Shown here: positions 45,174 through 54,382 of the stretch, in pieces
Position numbering within the stretch: the first letter of the stretch is position 1
Layout of the letters: every line of letters begins with the position of its first letter
Assembly: GCF_001697185.1 (NCBI RefSeq)
Contig: NZ_CP014224.1
Span: 1 to 64,000, forward strand
Length of the DNA: 64,000 bases
DNA from: Wenyingzhuangia fucanilytica
Lineage (GTDB): Bacteria > Bacteroidota > Bacteroidia > Flavobacteriales > Flavobacteriaceae
Direction: 5' to 3'
The notes under the pieces: model-generated
What the model was told of the DNA's origin: nothing
Seen by the model: the letters and a program-made list of their open reading frames with translations, nothing else
Databases searched by the model: none
Translations under genes and position numbers: made by a program

Positions 45174-45914
45174 ATGCAAAAAAAATTAGAGGCAGAATTG
45201 ATGAGCATTGCTCACAGTATTTTGCAAATGAAAAATAGAGATGATTTAAAAGCTTTGAAACAAAAAGCTTATGAAACGTATGAAAAACTTGCAGTGCTAT
45301 CTTATATAGAAGACTTTGTTAAAGAAACACCTCAAAATACTAAAACTGTAGAGGAGTTGGTTAAAGAAACTTTTGACGAGCCTATAAGTGAGGTTGAAAA
45401 AGTAGAAGCGCCTGAGCCAGTAAAGGTTGAGTTGGTAGAAGAAATTAAGGAGGTAGTTACCGAGGAAGTTGTAGAGATTGAAGAAGAACCTAAAGAAGAT
45501 GTTTCTTTGGATTTGTTTACAAAAGTAGAAGAGAGCAAAGTGGAAGAAAAAACTGAAAGTGCTTCTAACCTACAATCCTCATTAGAAAAAGAATTTGGAA
45601 ATACAGTTTCTTTAGATATAGCTACGGATTTATTTGAAAATGCTACTCGTGTAGCTCCTAAAAAATCTTTGAATGATGTTGCTATGCAGCAAAAGAATTT
45701 ACAAATAGATTTAAATGATAGAATTGCTTTTGTAAAACATTTATTTGATGATAGTCAAGAAGATTTTAATAGAGTAGTATCTCAGTTAAACACCATGTCT
45801 TCGGAAAAAGAAGCCACATCGTTCTTAAAAATGGTAAAAAAGGAGTATAATTGGAGCGGAAAAGAAATCTATGAAGATAGATTGATTTTGTTAATAGAAC
45901 GAAAATTTAATTAA
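45174..45914 (+). CDS. conserved flavobacterial protein with acidic linker
   Basis: 246 residues. A helical N-terminal domain (residues 1-50) and a C-terminal domain (LQIDLNDRIAFVKHLFDDSQEDFNRVVSQLNTMSSEKEATSFLKMVKKEYNWSGKEIYEDRLILLIERKFN) flank a Glu/Val-rich low-complexity stretch (about 60-130). No signal peptide. The C-terminal half is the kind seen in many flavobacterial genomes, but its function is not known to me. It is followed by the DUF4254 gene after 9 bases, so the two are co-transcribed. Confidence 0.75.
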   Translation: MQKKLEAELMSIAHSILQMKNRDDLKALKQKAYETYEKLAVLSYIEDFVKETPQNTKTVEELVKETFDEPISEVEKVEAPEPVKVELVEEIKEVVTEEVVEIEEEPKEDVSLDLFTKVEESKVEEKTESASNLQSSLEKEFGNTVSLDIATDLFENATRVAPKKSLNDVAMQQKNLQIDLNDRIAFVKHLFDDSQEDFNRVVSQLNTMSSEKEATSFLKMVKKEYNWSGKEIYEDRLILLIERKFN

Positions 45915-45923
45915 AAGAGAAGA

Positions 45924-46532
45924 ATGAGTTTAAAAGCAGAAGATTTTAACAAAATATTTGATGCTGTGATAGCAAAATATCACGTGATTGATGATGTAGA
46001 TCAGCCTTTTACTAATGTATATGATGCTAGTACTTTAGAGCATTTGTTATATAGAAAATGTTGGATAGATACTGTACAGTGGCATTACGAAGACATTATT
46101 CGTTTACCAGATATTGACCCTACTGAGGCTTTGGCTTTAAAGAGAAAGATTGATGCTTCTAATCAAGATAGAACTGATATGGTAGAATATGTAGATAGTT
46201 ATTTTTTACAAAAGTATATAGATGTAAAACCTAAATCTACTGCAAAAATTAACTCTGAAAGTCCAGCTTGGGCGATTGATAGATTGTCTATTTTGGCTTT
46301 AAAAATCTATCATATGCAAGAAGAAGTTACTCGTGAGTCTGCTTCTGCCAGTCATAAAGAAGCTTGTCAGAAAAAATTAGATATTTTATTAGAGCAAAGA
46401 GTAGATTTGTCTACTGCTATTAATGATTTGATTGCTGATATTGAAAGCGGTGATAAATACATGAAAGTGTACAAGCAAATGAAAATGTATAACGATGATG
46501 AATTAAATCCGATGTTGTACAAGAAAAAATAA
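45924..46532 (+). CDS. DUF4254 protein
   Basis: 202 residues matching the DUF4254 pattern: TLEHLLYRKCWIDTVQWHYEDIIRLPDIDPTEALALKRKIDASNQDRTDMVEYVD and SPAWAIDRLSILALKIYHM, with a His/Glu/Asp-rich helical core. The family is widespread in Bacteroidota and of unknown function. The genes around glycan assembly sometimes carry it, but here the partner is the acidic-linker protein just upstream. Followed by a strong terminator. Confidence 0.82.
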   Translation: MSLKAEDFNKIFDAVIAKYHVIDDVDQPFTNVYDASTLEHLLYRKCWIDTVQWHYEDIIRLPDIDPTEALALKRKIDASNQDRTDMVEYVDSYFLQKYIDVKPKSTAKINSESPAWAIDRLSILALKIYHMQEEVTRESASASHKEACQKKLDILLEQRVDLSTAINDLIADIESGDKYMKVYKQMKMYNDDELNPMLYKKK

Positions 46533-46540
46533 AGCATAAA

Positions 46541-46571
46541 AAAAACCGAGACATCTGTCTCGGTTTTTTTA
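46541..46571. terminator. intrinsic terminator after the DUF4254 gene
   Basis: Stem AAAAACCGAGACA / TGTCTCGGTTTTT around a very short loop, followed by T-run. Lies between convergent genes and touches the stop of the ArsC-like gene. Confidence 0.88.
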
Positions 46572-46916
46572 TTGTGTTTTGCTAACCAATGCTTCAACAG
46601 TTTTTTTACTGTTTCCAACAAAAATTTCATTATCAATTATAGCTACAGGTCTTTTTAAGAAAGTATATTCTTTTAAAATGTAGTTTTTATAATCCTCTAC
46701 ACTTAAATTTTTGTCTTTTAATCCTTGTTCTTTATAAAGTCTTGCTCTTTTGTTAAACAGTTCCTCGTAAGAATTTGTTAAGACGTACATTTCTTGTAGT
46801 TGTTCAGCGTTTACAGGGTTGCTTTTTATTTCTTGAATTTCAAAACCGTCAAGATTTAATTGGTTTAAAATTCTTTTACAGGTATCACAAGTTTTTAAAT
46901 GGTATATTTTTTTCAT
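46569..46916 (-). CDS. ArsC/Spx-fold thioredoxin-like protein
   Basis: 115 residues from the ATG at 46916. Begins KKIYHLKTCDTCKRILNQL, with CxxC in the position of the ArsC/YffB redox cysteine(s), then KRPVAIIDNEIFVGNSKKTVEAL. This is the ArsC/Spx family fold; true arsenate reductases keep one Cys and an Arg triad, and the CxxC here makes a redox or unknown role equally likely. It is not part of the arsenic operon at 53-56 kb. An in-frame ATG at 46988 would overlap the divergent gene and precede a -7 box, so it is rejected. Confidence 0.78.
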   Translation of the reverse strand: MKKIYHLKTCDTCKRILNQLNLDGFEIQEIKSNPVNAEQLQEMYVLTNSYEELFNKRARLYKEQGLKDKNLSVEDYKNYILKEYTFLKRPVAIIDNEIFVGNSKKTVEALVSKTQ

Positions 46917-46948
46917 AAGTCTTAAGTCTCTTCTATCTTTACAACTAC

Positions 46949-46956
46949 CAAAAGTA
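46949..46956 (-). promoter_or_regulatory. possible -7 box (TACTTTTG) of the ArsC-like gene
   Basis: Exact TAnnTTTG match on the minus strand, 32 bases before the ATG at 46916. Supports the shorter start. Confidence 0.35.
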
Positions 46957-46970
46957 TAAAAATAGAAAGT

Positions 46971-47435
46971 ATGGATATTACAAAACAAGTAGATATTTTA
47001 TCTAAAGGAAGAACCTTGATGTTAAAGTTAATTGGTGATTTTTCTTTAGAACAAATCAATAAAATTCCAGAAGGATTTAGTAACAATATTGGATGGAATG
47101 TAGCTCATTTAGTAGTTACACAACAGTTATTATGTTATAAATTTTCAGGTTTAAAAACTGCTTTGTCAGATGAAATGATTGGTAGATACGTAAAAGGAAC
47201 GGCTCCAAATGGGCATATAATCAACCAAGAAGAGTGGGAGTTGATTAAAAAACTTTTTGTGGAGTTACCAGAGAAATTGTTGGTAGACTATAATGATAAG
47301 ATATTTAAAACATATAGTGAGTACACCACAAGTGTAAATGTAACCTTAGATTCTGTTGAAAAAGCAATTGACTTTAACAATTTTCACGAAGGAATACATT
47401 TAGGGGTAATTTTAGGATTAAGAAAGTTGGTGTAA
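46971..47435 (+). CDS. DinB-family (DinB_2) four-helix metalloprotein
   Basis: 154 residues, four-helix-bundle family. Two of the metal histidine positions are visible: NVAHLVVTQQ near residue 44 and FHEGIHLGVI (HxxxH) near the C-terminus. Family members include thiol-dependent S-transferases, but the substrate is unknown. It has no relation to the translesion polymerase dinB. Divergent from the ArsC-like gene over 54 bases; its 3' end contains a terminator hairpin. Confidence 0.82.
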   Translation: MDITKQVDILSKGRTLMLKLIGDFSLEQINKIPEGFSNNIGWNVAHLVVTQQLLCYKFSGLKTALSDEMIGRYVKGTAPNGHIINQEEWELIKKLFVELPEKLLVDYNDKIFKTYSEYTTSVNVTLDSVEKAIDFNNFHEGIHLGVILGLRKLV

Positions 47436-47453
47436 TATACCAGCTTTCTTTTT
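47420..47453 (+). terminator. intrinsic terminator overlapping the end of the DinB_2 gene
   Basis: AAGAAAGTTGGT / ACCAGCTTTCTT, twelve pairs with one G-T, loop GTAATAT, then TTT. The 5' arm lies in the coding end and the loop contains the stop region. Confidence 0.6.
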
Positions 47454-48309
47454 AAAACATGTGGTAAATAAAACCTACGCTAATAACTGTGTTAAAATCG
47501 TTGGAACTATTGTTGCTTAAATCAGGATTAACTCCGTCTATCCAATCAGACATATAGTATTTAAAGTTGATTTGTGAAACAAGGTCGTAATAAGGACTGG
47601 CTTTATATCTTGCTCCTAATGCAAAGTTTCCAGATAAAGTAACAGTGTTGGTTTTAGCGATAAAGCTTGATTTATAGTTGTCTGGATATCCAGGGTCACC
47701 AGTTCCATTACTAGCTCCTGGACTTTGGTTCCAACCAGCTTCCCTATCAATAGCTTCTTGATCATATGAAGGAGTAGTATTTACGTAGTGAATACCAAAA
47801 CCAATAGCTATATAAGGGTCTACTTTACTTTTGTTTCTGTATCTATTGTATTTGTGTAAAAACCTAACAATATCTCTGTAGTGAAATTGTAATTCGTTAT
47901 CTAAACTTATAATTGTAGTTTTTGAACTTAACCTTGCAAGTAATATGTTGTTTGGAGTGTTTTCAATAGTGTATTTAGGTGGGTCTTCAAGAGGTTTTGT
48001 ACCTGTTCCAAAGGATTTATTATCAAAACTAGTAAGGTTGATACCTAGAGTCGTTTTTAGTATTGTATGACGGTATAAAGGGTTAGATCCATATCTTCTA
48101 GGTAAGATGTGTAGATAATGTGTAGCGTTTACAGAAAAACCATTAATGGTTGCTTTACCATCAAAAGGTCCTTTTGCTATAAAATCAGCCTGGAAGTTAG
48201 AGATACCAGCCTCAGCACCTACTTCGTGTTGAAAAATAAAGCGTCGTTGAGCGTTACTTTTGGTGTTAAGTAACAAGGTAAATATTATAAGTAAGAGTAA
48301 CTTTTTCAA
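47452..48309 (-). CDS. outer-membrane beta-barrel protein, flavobacterial
   Basis: 285 residues from a TTG at 48309, which places a signal peptide (KKLLLLIIFTLLLNTKSNAQ) at the very N-terminus. The in-frame ATG at 48363 would add 18 residues and precede the -7 box at 48346-48339. The mature part is strand-rich with many aromatic residues (HEVGAEAGISNFQADFIAKG, LGARYKASPYYDLVSQINFKYYMSDWIDGV) and ends in SVGFIYHMF, which suits a barrel. Function unknown. Confidence 0.75.
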   Translation of the reverse strand: MKKLLLLIIFTLLLNTKSNAQRRFIFQHEVGAEAGISNFQADFIAKGPFDGKATINGFSVNATHYLHILPRRYGSNPLYRHTILKTTLGINLTSFDNKSFGTGTKPLEDPPKYTIENTPNNILLARLSSKTTIISLDNELQFHYRDIVRFLHKYNRYRNKSKVDPYIAIGFGIHYVNTTPSYDQEAIDREAGWNQSPGASNGTGDPGYPDNYKSSFIAKTNTVTLSGNFALGARYKASPYYDLVSQINFKYYMSDWIDGVNPDLSNNSSNDFNTVISVGFIYHMF

Positions 48310-48338
48310 TTTGATTGCTTTGTTAAAAAGTTGAGAGT

Positions 48339-48346
48339 CAAAAGTA
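48339..48346 (-). promoter_or_regulatory. probable -7 box (TACTTTTG) of the barrel gene
   Basis: Exact TAnnTTTG match on the minus strand. It lies inside the frame between the ATG at 48363 and the TTG at 48309, so it supports the TTG start. Confidence 0.42.
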
Positions 48347-48366
48347 TGAAAAAAACCTAACATTTG

Positions 48367-49947
48367 TTATTCAATTGTGATGGTTTCATTCATTTCAGAA
48401 TTGGCTCTAAGGGTTATTTTTTTATTAAAATTATATACAGGCTCTGGTTGAAGTCTTAGTTTAAAATTACCATTGTCAAATTTATTGTTTTTGTTAAGAT
48501 CTTGGATGATTCTAATTTGATATTTTCCAGGAGGTAATTGCCTATATGCAACTTCTTGTGAACTATTAATAATTTGTGTTGTTTTGGTTTTAAAACTATC
48601 GTTAGAAATTTCTATAATTAATTGAGTATTGTTAGGGTTTTTAATGGTTAAAACAATTTCACCATACTCTTCGGAATCTAACGTTTTTAGCTTAATGGTT
48701 TGTTTTCCTGTCGTTTTATTCAAGAAATCTTTAAAGGCTAATTCTTTTAATATTAAGGAGTAAGTTTTGTTAGTTTCTCTTTTAAAATCAACGAATATTT
48801 TGTGTGTGTTAGGATTATTAATTAGTGTGTATTCAATAGGGATTGAATCTTGTTCTAGTAACAAAATACTGTCGTTGTTTATGTAATTTACAGGAATGTT
48901 ACTAGAAAGAATTAAAGAGTCGTTAGGGTGTAAAGCTCCTTTGGTATTACTAGAAAGAATTAAAGAGTCAATTTTTAAATCTCTAGGTGTAAGACTAAAA
49001 TTTTGGTGTAAAGTATCTTGTTTAATACTTAAGTAAAGTGTGTCTTTAGGCATTTCTTTAAACCAAAAATAAAGAGAATCTTTGCTAGACGGTTTGCTAA
49101 TGAAATAATCGTTTTGATTTATTCCAGTAGCAGAAACTTTTGGGATATCTTTTCCTTGATACCCAAGAATAATTACATGACCACTAGTTTGTGTTGGTCT
49201 CATAATTTTATTGTCTTTAGGCTCTTTAAAAAGAATAAAATCATCAATAGTATCTGCTGATTTTAATTGAATAGCTTCATTTAAAAAACCTATTCTTTCT
49301 AAACCTTTATCATATTTATAGTTATTGTTTTTATCTTCTAAAGCAATCAGTTTATAATTGGCTTCGGATAAGTTTTCTAAACTATAATTTGTACTGTCTA
49401 AAGTGTTTGATAAATAATTTGGAGTATAATACCCAACTAAAGTATCATTGGCATTTTTATAAGCCATCACACTAATATTTTCAAGCTTTTTATCAGCAAG
49501 TGGATCTGTAATGTTTCCAGTAATACTTAAAGAATCTAAATCAGGGCCTGTACTAAAAACATATGAGAATCTTCCTAGTTTATTTCCTTCATTATTGTCT
49601 ATAATACTATTTCCAAAATTAATGGTGTATGTTGTATTAGGACTTAAGGATTCTAAAAATTCAATACTAATTTTTTTAGAAACCCCAACTTCAGGTTTTA
49701 TGATTGGTTTTTTCTCCATGGGAGGAGATATAATTAATTGAGTATTTAACTTTTCAAATTTAATATACTCATCAAAAACAATTACGACCTTCTCCGCATC
49801 AAAAGAAGTGGTTTTGTTTGCTGGTTTAGCAATAGCCATAATTGGGGGAATACTATCTTTAGGTCCTCCAGTAGGACTACCCATTCTAGCACAACTTACT
49901 TGAAAAAGTGCTATGATTACGATAAAAATTGCAATTGTATTCTTCAT
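48367..49947 (-). CDS. Ig-like (Big_5) domain lipoprotein
   Basis: 526 residues from the ATG at 49947 (a frame-extending ATG at 50025 would add 26 residues ahead of the signal). Lipoprotein signal ending in LFQVSC, then ARMGSPTGGPKDSIPPIM. An Ig-like Big_5 domain (KPANKTTSFDAEKVVIVFDEYIKFEKLNTQLIISPP...LSPNTTYTINFGNSIIDNNEGN) is followed by repeats of small beta domains and a C-terminal segment PPGKYQIRIIQDLNKNNKFDNGNF typical of carboxypeptidase-regulatory-like folds. Probably surface or periplasmic; no enzymatic signature. Confidence 0.83.
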   Translation of the reverse strand: MKNTIAIFIVIIALFQVSCARMGSPTGGPKDSIPPIMAIAKPANKTTSFDAEKVVIVFDEYIKFEKLNTQLIISPPMEKKPIIKPEVGVSKKISIEFLESLSPNTTYTINFGNSIIDNNEGNKLGRFSYVFSTGPDLDSLSITGNITDPLADKKLENISVMAYKNANDTLVGYYTPNYLSNTLDSTNYSLENLSEANYKLIALEDKNNNYKYDKGLERIGFLNEAIQLKSADTIDDFILFKEPKDNKIMRPTQTSGHVIILGYQGKDIPKVSATGINQNDYFISKPSSKDSLYFWFKEMPKDTLYLSIKQDTLHQNFSLTPRDLKIDSLILSSNTKGALHPNDSLILSSNIPVNYINNDSILLLEQDSIPIEYTLINNPNTHKIFVDFKRETNKTYSLILKELAFKDFLNKTTGKQTIKLKTLDSEEYGEIVLTIKNPNNTQLIIEISNDSFKTKTTQIINSSQEVAYRQLPPGKYQIRIIQDLNKNNKFDNGNFKLRLQPEPVYNFNKKITLRANSEMNETITIE

Positions 49948-49984
49948 AAACTTATGTTGCAAAGAAACTGAATTTTTGTGATAA

Positions 49985-50671
49985 CTAAACCACGCATGCA
50001 ATGGTAATAATATAGATATTAACATTGTTTAACTTTTTAAGTGCTTTGGTGCAGGAAATTAAGGTGGCGCCAGTGGTTAATACATCATCAATTAGTAAAA
50101 CATTTTTTTGATTAAAGAGGTAATTGGTATTTACTTTAAAGGAATTTTGTACACTTTTATGTCGTTCTTCTTTATTTTGTTTGGTTTGAGATTTGTTGTT
50201 TTCTGTTTTTATTAAGCCATCTTTAATATAATCTGCATGCAAATTTTTAGCAATTATTTTAGCAAATTCATCTACTTGATTGTAACCTCTACTTTTTTCT
50301 TTTTTAGGATGTAAAGGTATGGGAATTACAATATCAATATTTTTAAATCTAGTGGTCGTTTTTAATTCGTTACTAATTGCTTTGGCAGCATAAGCTCCAA
50401 AAGTTTCTAGTCCTTGATATTTTAAAGCTTTTAAAAGCGTTTGTATTGGGCTGTTTTTTTGATAGAAATAAAGCGATCCTGCTTCAATAACATCTGTTTT
50501 TCCTAAGAATAATTTTTCTAGAGGATTGTTAGCATAGCCTATAAAACCTGTAAATTCTAATTGATGATGACAATCTATACACAAAAAAGAAATGTTTTGT
50601 GGAATAATAGCTTTACAGTGTAAACATCTATTAGGGGCAAATAGATCTCTTAAATCTTTCAGAAGATTCAT
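49985..50671 (-). CDS. ComF-family phosphoribosyltransferase-like protein
   Basis: 228 residues from the ATG at 50671 (an ATG at 50695 adds eight residues). An N-terminal zinc ribbon CLHC...CIDC (intact, unlike other zinc sites in this window) precedes a type I PRTase domain whose PRPP loop reads VLLIDDVLTTGATL. Related proteins serve DNA uptake in competent bacteria; in Bacteroidota the role is usually unproven. It is upstream of the Ig-like lipoprotein on the same strand. Confidence 0.88.
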   Translation of the reverse strand: MNLLKDLRDLFAPNRCLHCKAIIPQNISFLCIDCHHQLEFTGFIGYANNPLEKLFLGKTDVIEAGSLYFYQKNSPIQTLLKALKYQGLETFGAYAAKAISNELKTTTRFKNIDIVIPIPLHPKKEKSRGYNQVDEFAKIIAKNLHADYIKDGLIKTENNKSQTKQNKEERHKSVQNSFKVNTNYLFNQKNVLLIDDVLTTGATLISCTKALKKLNNVNIYIITIACVV

Positions 50672-50736
50672 AGCTTTTATGTTAAAAATAAACAATAATT
50701 TTAGATAAGTTTCCAGTCAATAAAAAAATATGATTT

Positions 50737-51648
50737 ATGAAAAACACTAAAGATGTATTAATCGCAATATTGGTGCTAATAATTATTGGATTTGTGATTT
50801 ATAATTACAAAATTACCAATGAAAACAATGCTTATAAAGAAGCTATTCAAGAAGAAAAACAAGCTTTGGCTAAAGAGTTAGATATAACTTTACAAGATTT
50901 AAGCGTAAATCAAGAACAAAACATTGCTATTACAAAAGATTTTAATGAAGCCAATGAAAAATTAAAAGGAATTAGAGTTCAACTAAACAAGTCTAAAGAA
51001 CAAGTAGAGCAACTAAAAATTAAATTGAGTAATTCAGAAAAAAATAGTTTTAAAGCCTTGCAAACACTTAGAGCTTCTTTAGAGGGAGTTAAAATAAATA
51101 ATCAGTTTTTGTTTAAAAGTTTAGATTCTATTAGAACAGTAAATGATAGTTTGATGGTGACTATTGCTGTAACTAAATCTGAATTAAATGCCGAAAAATT
51201 GCAAAGTAAAGAGTTGTCTTTAAAATTATCAGAAGCTACTAAGGTTCAGATTTCAAATGTTGAGGTTTATGCAATTGAAGAAAAAAAATCAGGAGAAATT
51301 AAAGAAACAAATCGTTATAAAAACGTAAACGGAATACAGGTAAAGTATAATGTTTTAAACAATAAGGCTTTAACCAATACCGAATGTGATATATTTTACG
51401 TAATAAAAGACAAAGACGGAATGATAGTTTCTTCTGATGGTGAATTTTTACACAAAGGAGTGCTAAAGAAATTTACGGATGCTACACGTTTAATTTTAAA
51501 TGGAGAAACCATGCCAGTAAATGATATTATTTCTTTGCAAAATATTGAATTAAACAAAGGAACTTACACGATAGATTTTTATAGCTTAGATGGCTTATTG
51601 GCTAGTCAATCATTTGTGTTAAAAAGTAGCTTTTTAGGTGTTTTTTAA
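50737..51648 (+). CDS. membrane-anchored coiled-coil protein of unknown function
   Basis: 303 residues. An N-terminal transmembrane segment (DVLIAILVLIIIGFVIYNY) is followed by a long coiled coil to about residue 160 (EKLKGIRVQLNKSKEQVEQLKIKLSNSEKNSFKALQ) and a C-terminal beta-rich domain (GIQVKYNVLNNKALTNTECDIFYVIKDKDGMIVSSDGEFLHKG). The C-terminal domain would be periplasmic. No family that I can name. Confidence 0.72.
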   Translation: MKNTKDVLIAILVLIIIGFVIYNYKITNENNAYKEAIQEEKQALAKELDITLQDLSVNQEQNIAITKDFNEANEKLKGIRVQLNKSKEQVEQLKIKLSNSEKNSFKALQTLRASLEGVKINNQFLFKSLDSIRTVNDSLMVTIAVTKSELNAEKLQSKELSLKLSEATKVQISNVEVYAIEEKKSGEIKETNRYKNVNGIQVKYNVLNNKALTNTECDIFYVIKDKDGMIVSSDGEFLHKGVLKKFTDATRLILNGETMPVNDIISLQNIELNKGTYTIDFYSLDGLLASQSFVLKSSFLGVF

Positions 51649-51699
51649 ATAAATGATATAGTTTTTAAAATAGTATAAACGAATTAAAAAAAGCTTTTA

Positions 51700-51707
51700 T
51701 ATTTTTG
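51700..51707 (+). promoter_or_regulatory. possible -7 box TATTTTTG directly before glyS
   Basis: Exact TAnnTTTG match ending four bases before the glyS ATG, so the transcript would begin at or within the start codon. The -33 TTG is missing. Confidence 0.4.
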
Positions 51708-51711
51708 CGGC

Positions 51712-53256
51712 ATGGCAAAACAAGAAGATCAATTTAAGAAGGTAATTTCTCACGCCAAAGAATACGGATATGTATTCCAATCTAGTGAGATTTACGATGG
51801 TTTAAGTGCAGTATATGACTACGCACAAAACGGAGTAGAGTTAAAGAAAAATTTACGTGAGTACTGGTGGAAAGCCATGGTACAAATGCATGATAATATT
51901 GTTGGTTTAGATGCTGCAATTTTTATGCATCCTACTACTTGGAAAGCTTCGGGCCATGTAGATGCTTTTAACGATCCATTGATTGATAATAAAGATTCTA
52001 AAAAAAGATACAGAGCAGACGTTTTAATAGAAGATTATGTTGCCAAGTATGATGATAAAATAGAAAAAGAAGTTAAAAAAGCAGAAAAACGTTTTGGAGA
52101 CTCTTTTGATAAAGAACAATTTTTAGCTACAAATCCTCGTGTTTTAGAATACAAAGAAAAAGGAGCTGCTATTTTAGCAAGAATGGGAAAATCTTTAGAA
52201 AATGAAGATTTAGCCGATGTAAAAGCTTTGATAGAAGAATTAGGAATTTCTTGTCCTTTGTCTGGTTCTAAAAGTTGGACAGACGTAAAGCAATTTAACT
52301 TAATGTTTGGAACAAAATTAGGAGCTTCTGCAGAGCACGCTACTGATTTGTATTTACGTCCAGAAACAGCGCAAGGTATTTTTGTGAACTTTTTAAATGT
52401 GCAAAAAACAGGAAGAATGAAAATTCCTTTCGGTATTGCACAAACAGGAAAAGCGTTCCGTAACGAAATTGTAGCTCGTCAGTTTATTTTCCGTCAACGT
52501 GAGTTTGAACAAATGGAAATGCAATTTTTTGTACGCCCTGGAACTCAAAAAGAATGGTATGAGACTTGGAAAGAATCTCGTTTAAAATGGCATTTGTCTT
52601 TAGGTTTAGGAATGGATAATTACCGTTTCCACGATCATGATAAATTGGCTCATTATGCCGATGCTGCTGCGGATATTGAATTTAAATTCCCTTTTGGATT
52701 TAAAGAATTAGAAGGAATTCATTCAAGAACAGATTTTGATTTAAAAGCACATCAAGAATTTTCTGGAAAGAAAATTCAATATTTTGATAATGAAATCAAC
52801 GAAAACTACATTCCTTATGTAGTAGAAACTTCTGTTGGTTTAGATAGATTATTTTTAGCGGTTTTCTCTAATTCTTTACAAGAAGAAGAGTTAGAAGATG
52901 GAAGCTCAAGAACAGTTTTAAAATTACCAGCAGTGGTAGCTCCAAACAAAGCGGCTATTTTACCATTGGTTAAAAAAGATGGATTGCCAGAGATTGCTAA
53001 AGATATTTTTGATCAATTAAAATTTGATTTCAACGTTACTTACGATGAAAAAGATGCTATTGGTCGTAGATATCGTCGTCAAGATGCAAATGGAACTCCA
53101 TTTTGTATTGCTGTAGATTACGAAACTAAAGATGATAATATGGTTACGATTCGTCATAGAGATACTATGGAACAAAAACGTGTTGCCATAGCTGATTTAA
53201 AATCTATTATAGATGCAGAAGTAAACATGGGAGTTTGGTTAAACAAAGCCAAATAA
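51712..53256 (+). CDS. glyS: glycyl-tRNA synthetase (dimeric GlyQS type)
   Basis: 514 residues, class II. Motifs include YLRPETAQGIFVNFLNVQKTGRMKIPFGIAQTGKAFRNEI, FIFRQREFEQMEMQFFV (motif 2) and VVETSVGLDRLFLAVFS (motif 3), with a C-terminal anticodon-binding domain (LPAVVAPNKAAILPLVKKDGLPEIA). The alpha2 form of GlyRS found in Bacteroidota, distinct from the alpha2beta2 form. Charges tRNA-Gly; followed by a strong terminator. Confidence 0.95.
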   Translation: MAKQEDQFKKVISHAKEYGYVFQSSEIYDGLSAVYDYAQNGVELKKNLREYWWKAMVQMHDNIVGLDAAIFMHPTTWKASGHVDAFNDPLIDNKDSKKRYRADVLIEDYVAKYDDKIEKEVKKAEKRFGDSFDKEQFLATNPRVLEYKEKGAAILARMGKSLENEDLADVKALIEELGISCPLSGSKSWTDVKQFNLMFGTKLGASAEHATDLYLRPETAQGIFVNFLNVQKTGRMKIPFGIAQTGKAFRNEIVARQFIFRQREFEQMEMQFFVRPGTQKEWYETWKESRLKWHLSLGLGMDNYRFHDHDKLAHYADAAADIEFKFPFGFKELEGIHSRTDFDLKAHQEFSGKKIQYFDNEINENYIPYVVETSVGLDRLFLAVFSNSLQEEELEDGSSRTVLKLPAVVAPNKAAILPLVKKDGLPEIAKDIFDQLKFDFNVTYDEKDAIGRRYRRQDANGTPFCIAVDYETKDDNMVTIRHRDTMEQKRVAIADLKSIIDAEVNMGVWLNKAK

Positions 53257-53274
53257 TCTTAATGATGATATATA

Positions 53275-53304
53275 AAAAAAGGTGAGCATTTGCTCACCTT
53301 TTTT
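53275..53304. terminator. intrinsic terminator between glyS and acr3
   Basis: Perfect stem AAAAAAGGTGAGCA / TGCTCACCTTTTTT with a 2-base apex, for both directions. Confidence 0.9.
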
Positions 53305-53329
53305 ATTTTCTCTTCTTTTTCATATTAGT

Positions 53330-54370
53330 TTAGTTTGTGATTTTTGGAAAATATTTTTTTCTTAACCAAAAAGACACTTTAACTAATAATATCAATGCAG
53401 GTACTTCTACTAAAGGACCTATAACTCCTGCAAAAGCCTGTCCTGAATTCAGTCCAAAAACGGCAATAGCTACTGCAATAGCCAATTCAAAATTATTTCC
53501 GGCTGCTGTAAATGCTACTGATGCTGTTTTATCATATTCTGCTCCAGTTGCTTTGGTAAAAAAGAAACCAATGATAAACATTAAAGTAAAATATAATAAT
53601 AATGGAATTGCAATAATTAGTACATCCATAGGAATTTGTACAATTAATTCTCCTTTTAAAGAGAACATTACTACAATGGTAAATAACAATGCAATTAAGG
53701 TTAATGGAGAGATTGTTGGAATGTATTTGGTGTTATACCATTCCTCACCTTTTAACTTTACTAAGAACACTCTACTTAATATTCCTAATAAGAAAGGAAT
53801 TCCTAAATAAATGGCCACACTCTCTGCAATAGTTGCTACAGAAATGTCTACAATAGCTCCTTCAAAACCAAAATATGGAGGTAAAACAGTAATAAATAGC
53901 CAAGCATAAAAACTATAAGCAAATACTTGGAAAACACTATTTAAAGCTACCAATCCAGCTCCGTATTCACTACTTCCTTCGGCAAGGTCGTTCCATACCA
54001 AAACCATGGCAATACAACGTGCTAAACCAATTAAAATTAACCCAACCATGTATTCTGGATATTCTCTTAAAAAAGTGATGGCCAATACAAACATCAATAC
54101 AGGTCCAATAATCCAATTAAGGATTAAAGAAATAGAAAGTATTTTGGTGTTTCTAAATACCTTTGGCAATAGCGAATAATTCACTTTAGCCAAAGGAGGG
54201 TACATCATTAAAATTAATCCAATAGCAATGGGGATATTTGTAGTACCGCTGCTCATCGAATTTATTAGATCTGGAAAAGTTGGTACAAAATATCCGATAC
54301 CAACACCAATAATCATGGCTGTAAAAATCCACAATGTTAGATTTCTATCTAAAAAGCCTAGTTTTTTCAT
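53330..54370 (-). CDS. acr3: ACR3-family arsenite efflux permease
   Basis: 346 residues with about ten transmembrane segments. The functional Cys119 in [16 protein letters not shown] matches the conserved TM4 cysteine of ACR3 proteins, and [15 protein letters not shown] near the C-terminus carries the conserved glutamate of TM9. It pumps As(III) out of the cell using the membrane potential. Last gene of the arsR-DUF6428-phosphatase-acr3 operon. Confidence 0.94.
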   Translation of the reverse strand: MKKLGFLDRNLTLWIFTAMIIGVGIGYFVPTFPDLINSMSSGTTNIPIAIGLILMMYPPLAKVNYSLLPKVFRNTKILSISLILNWIIGPVLMFVLAITFLREYPEYMVGLILIGLARCIAMVLVWNDLAEGSSEYGAGLVALNSVFQVFAYSFYAWLFITVLPPYFGFEGAIVDISVATIAESVAIYLGIPFLLGILSRVFLVKLKGEEWYNTKYIPTISPLTLIALLFTIVVMFSLKGELIVQIPMDVLIIAIPLLLYFTLMFIIGFFFTKATGAEYDKTASVAFTAAGNNFELAIAVAIAVFGLNSGQAFAGVIGPLVEVPALILLVKVSFWLRKKYFPKITN

Positions 54371-54382
54371 GATGAATAATTT

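Noticed and set aside
46569-46916. ArsC-like gene as the arsenate reductase of the arsenic operon
   Set aside because: It is more than 6 kb from the operon, has CxxC in place of the ArsC active site pattern, and a phosphatase-fold candidate is present within the operon.
46971-47435. DinB_2 protein as a second translesion polymerase
   Set aside because: It is only 154 residues and has HxxxH metal ligands; it shares only the name DinB.
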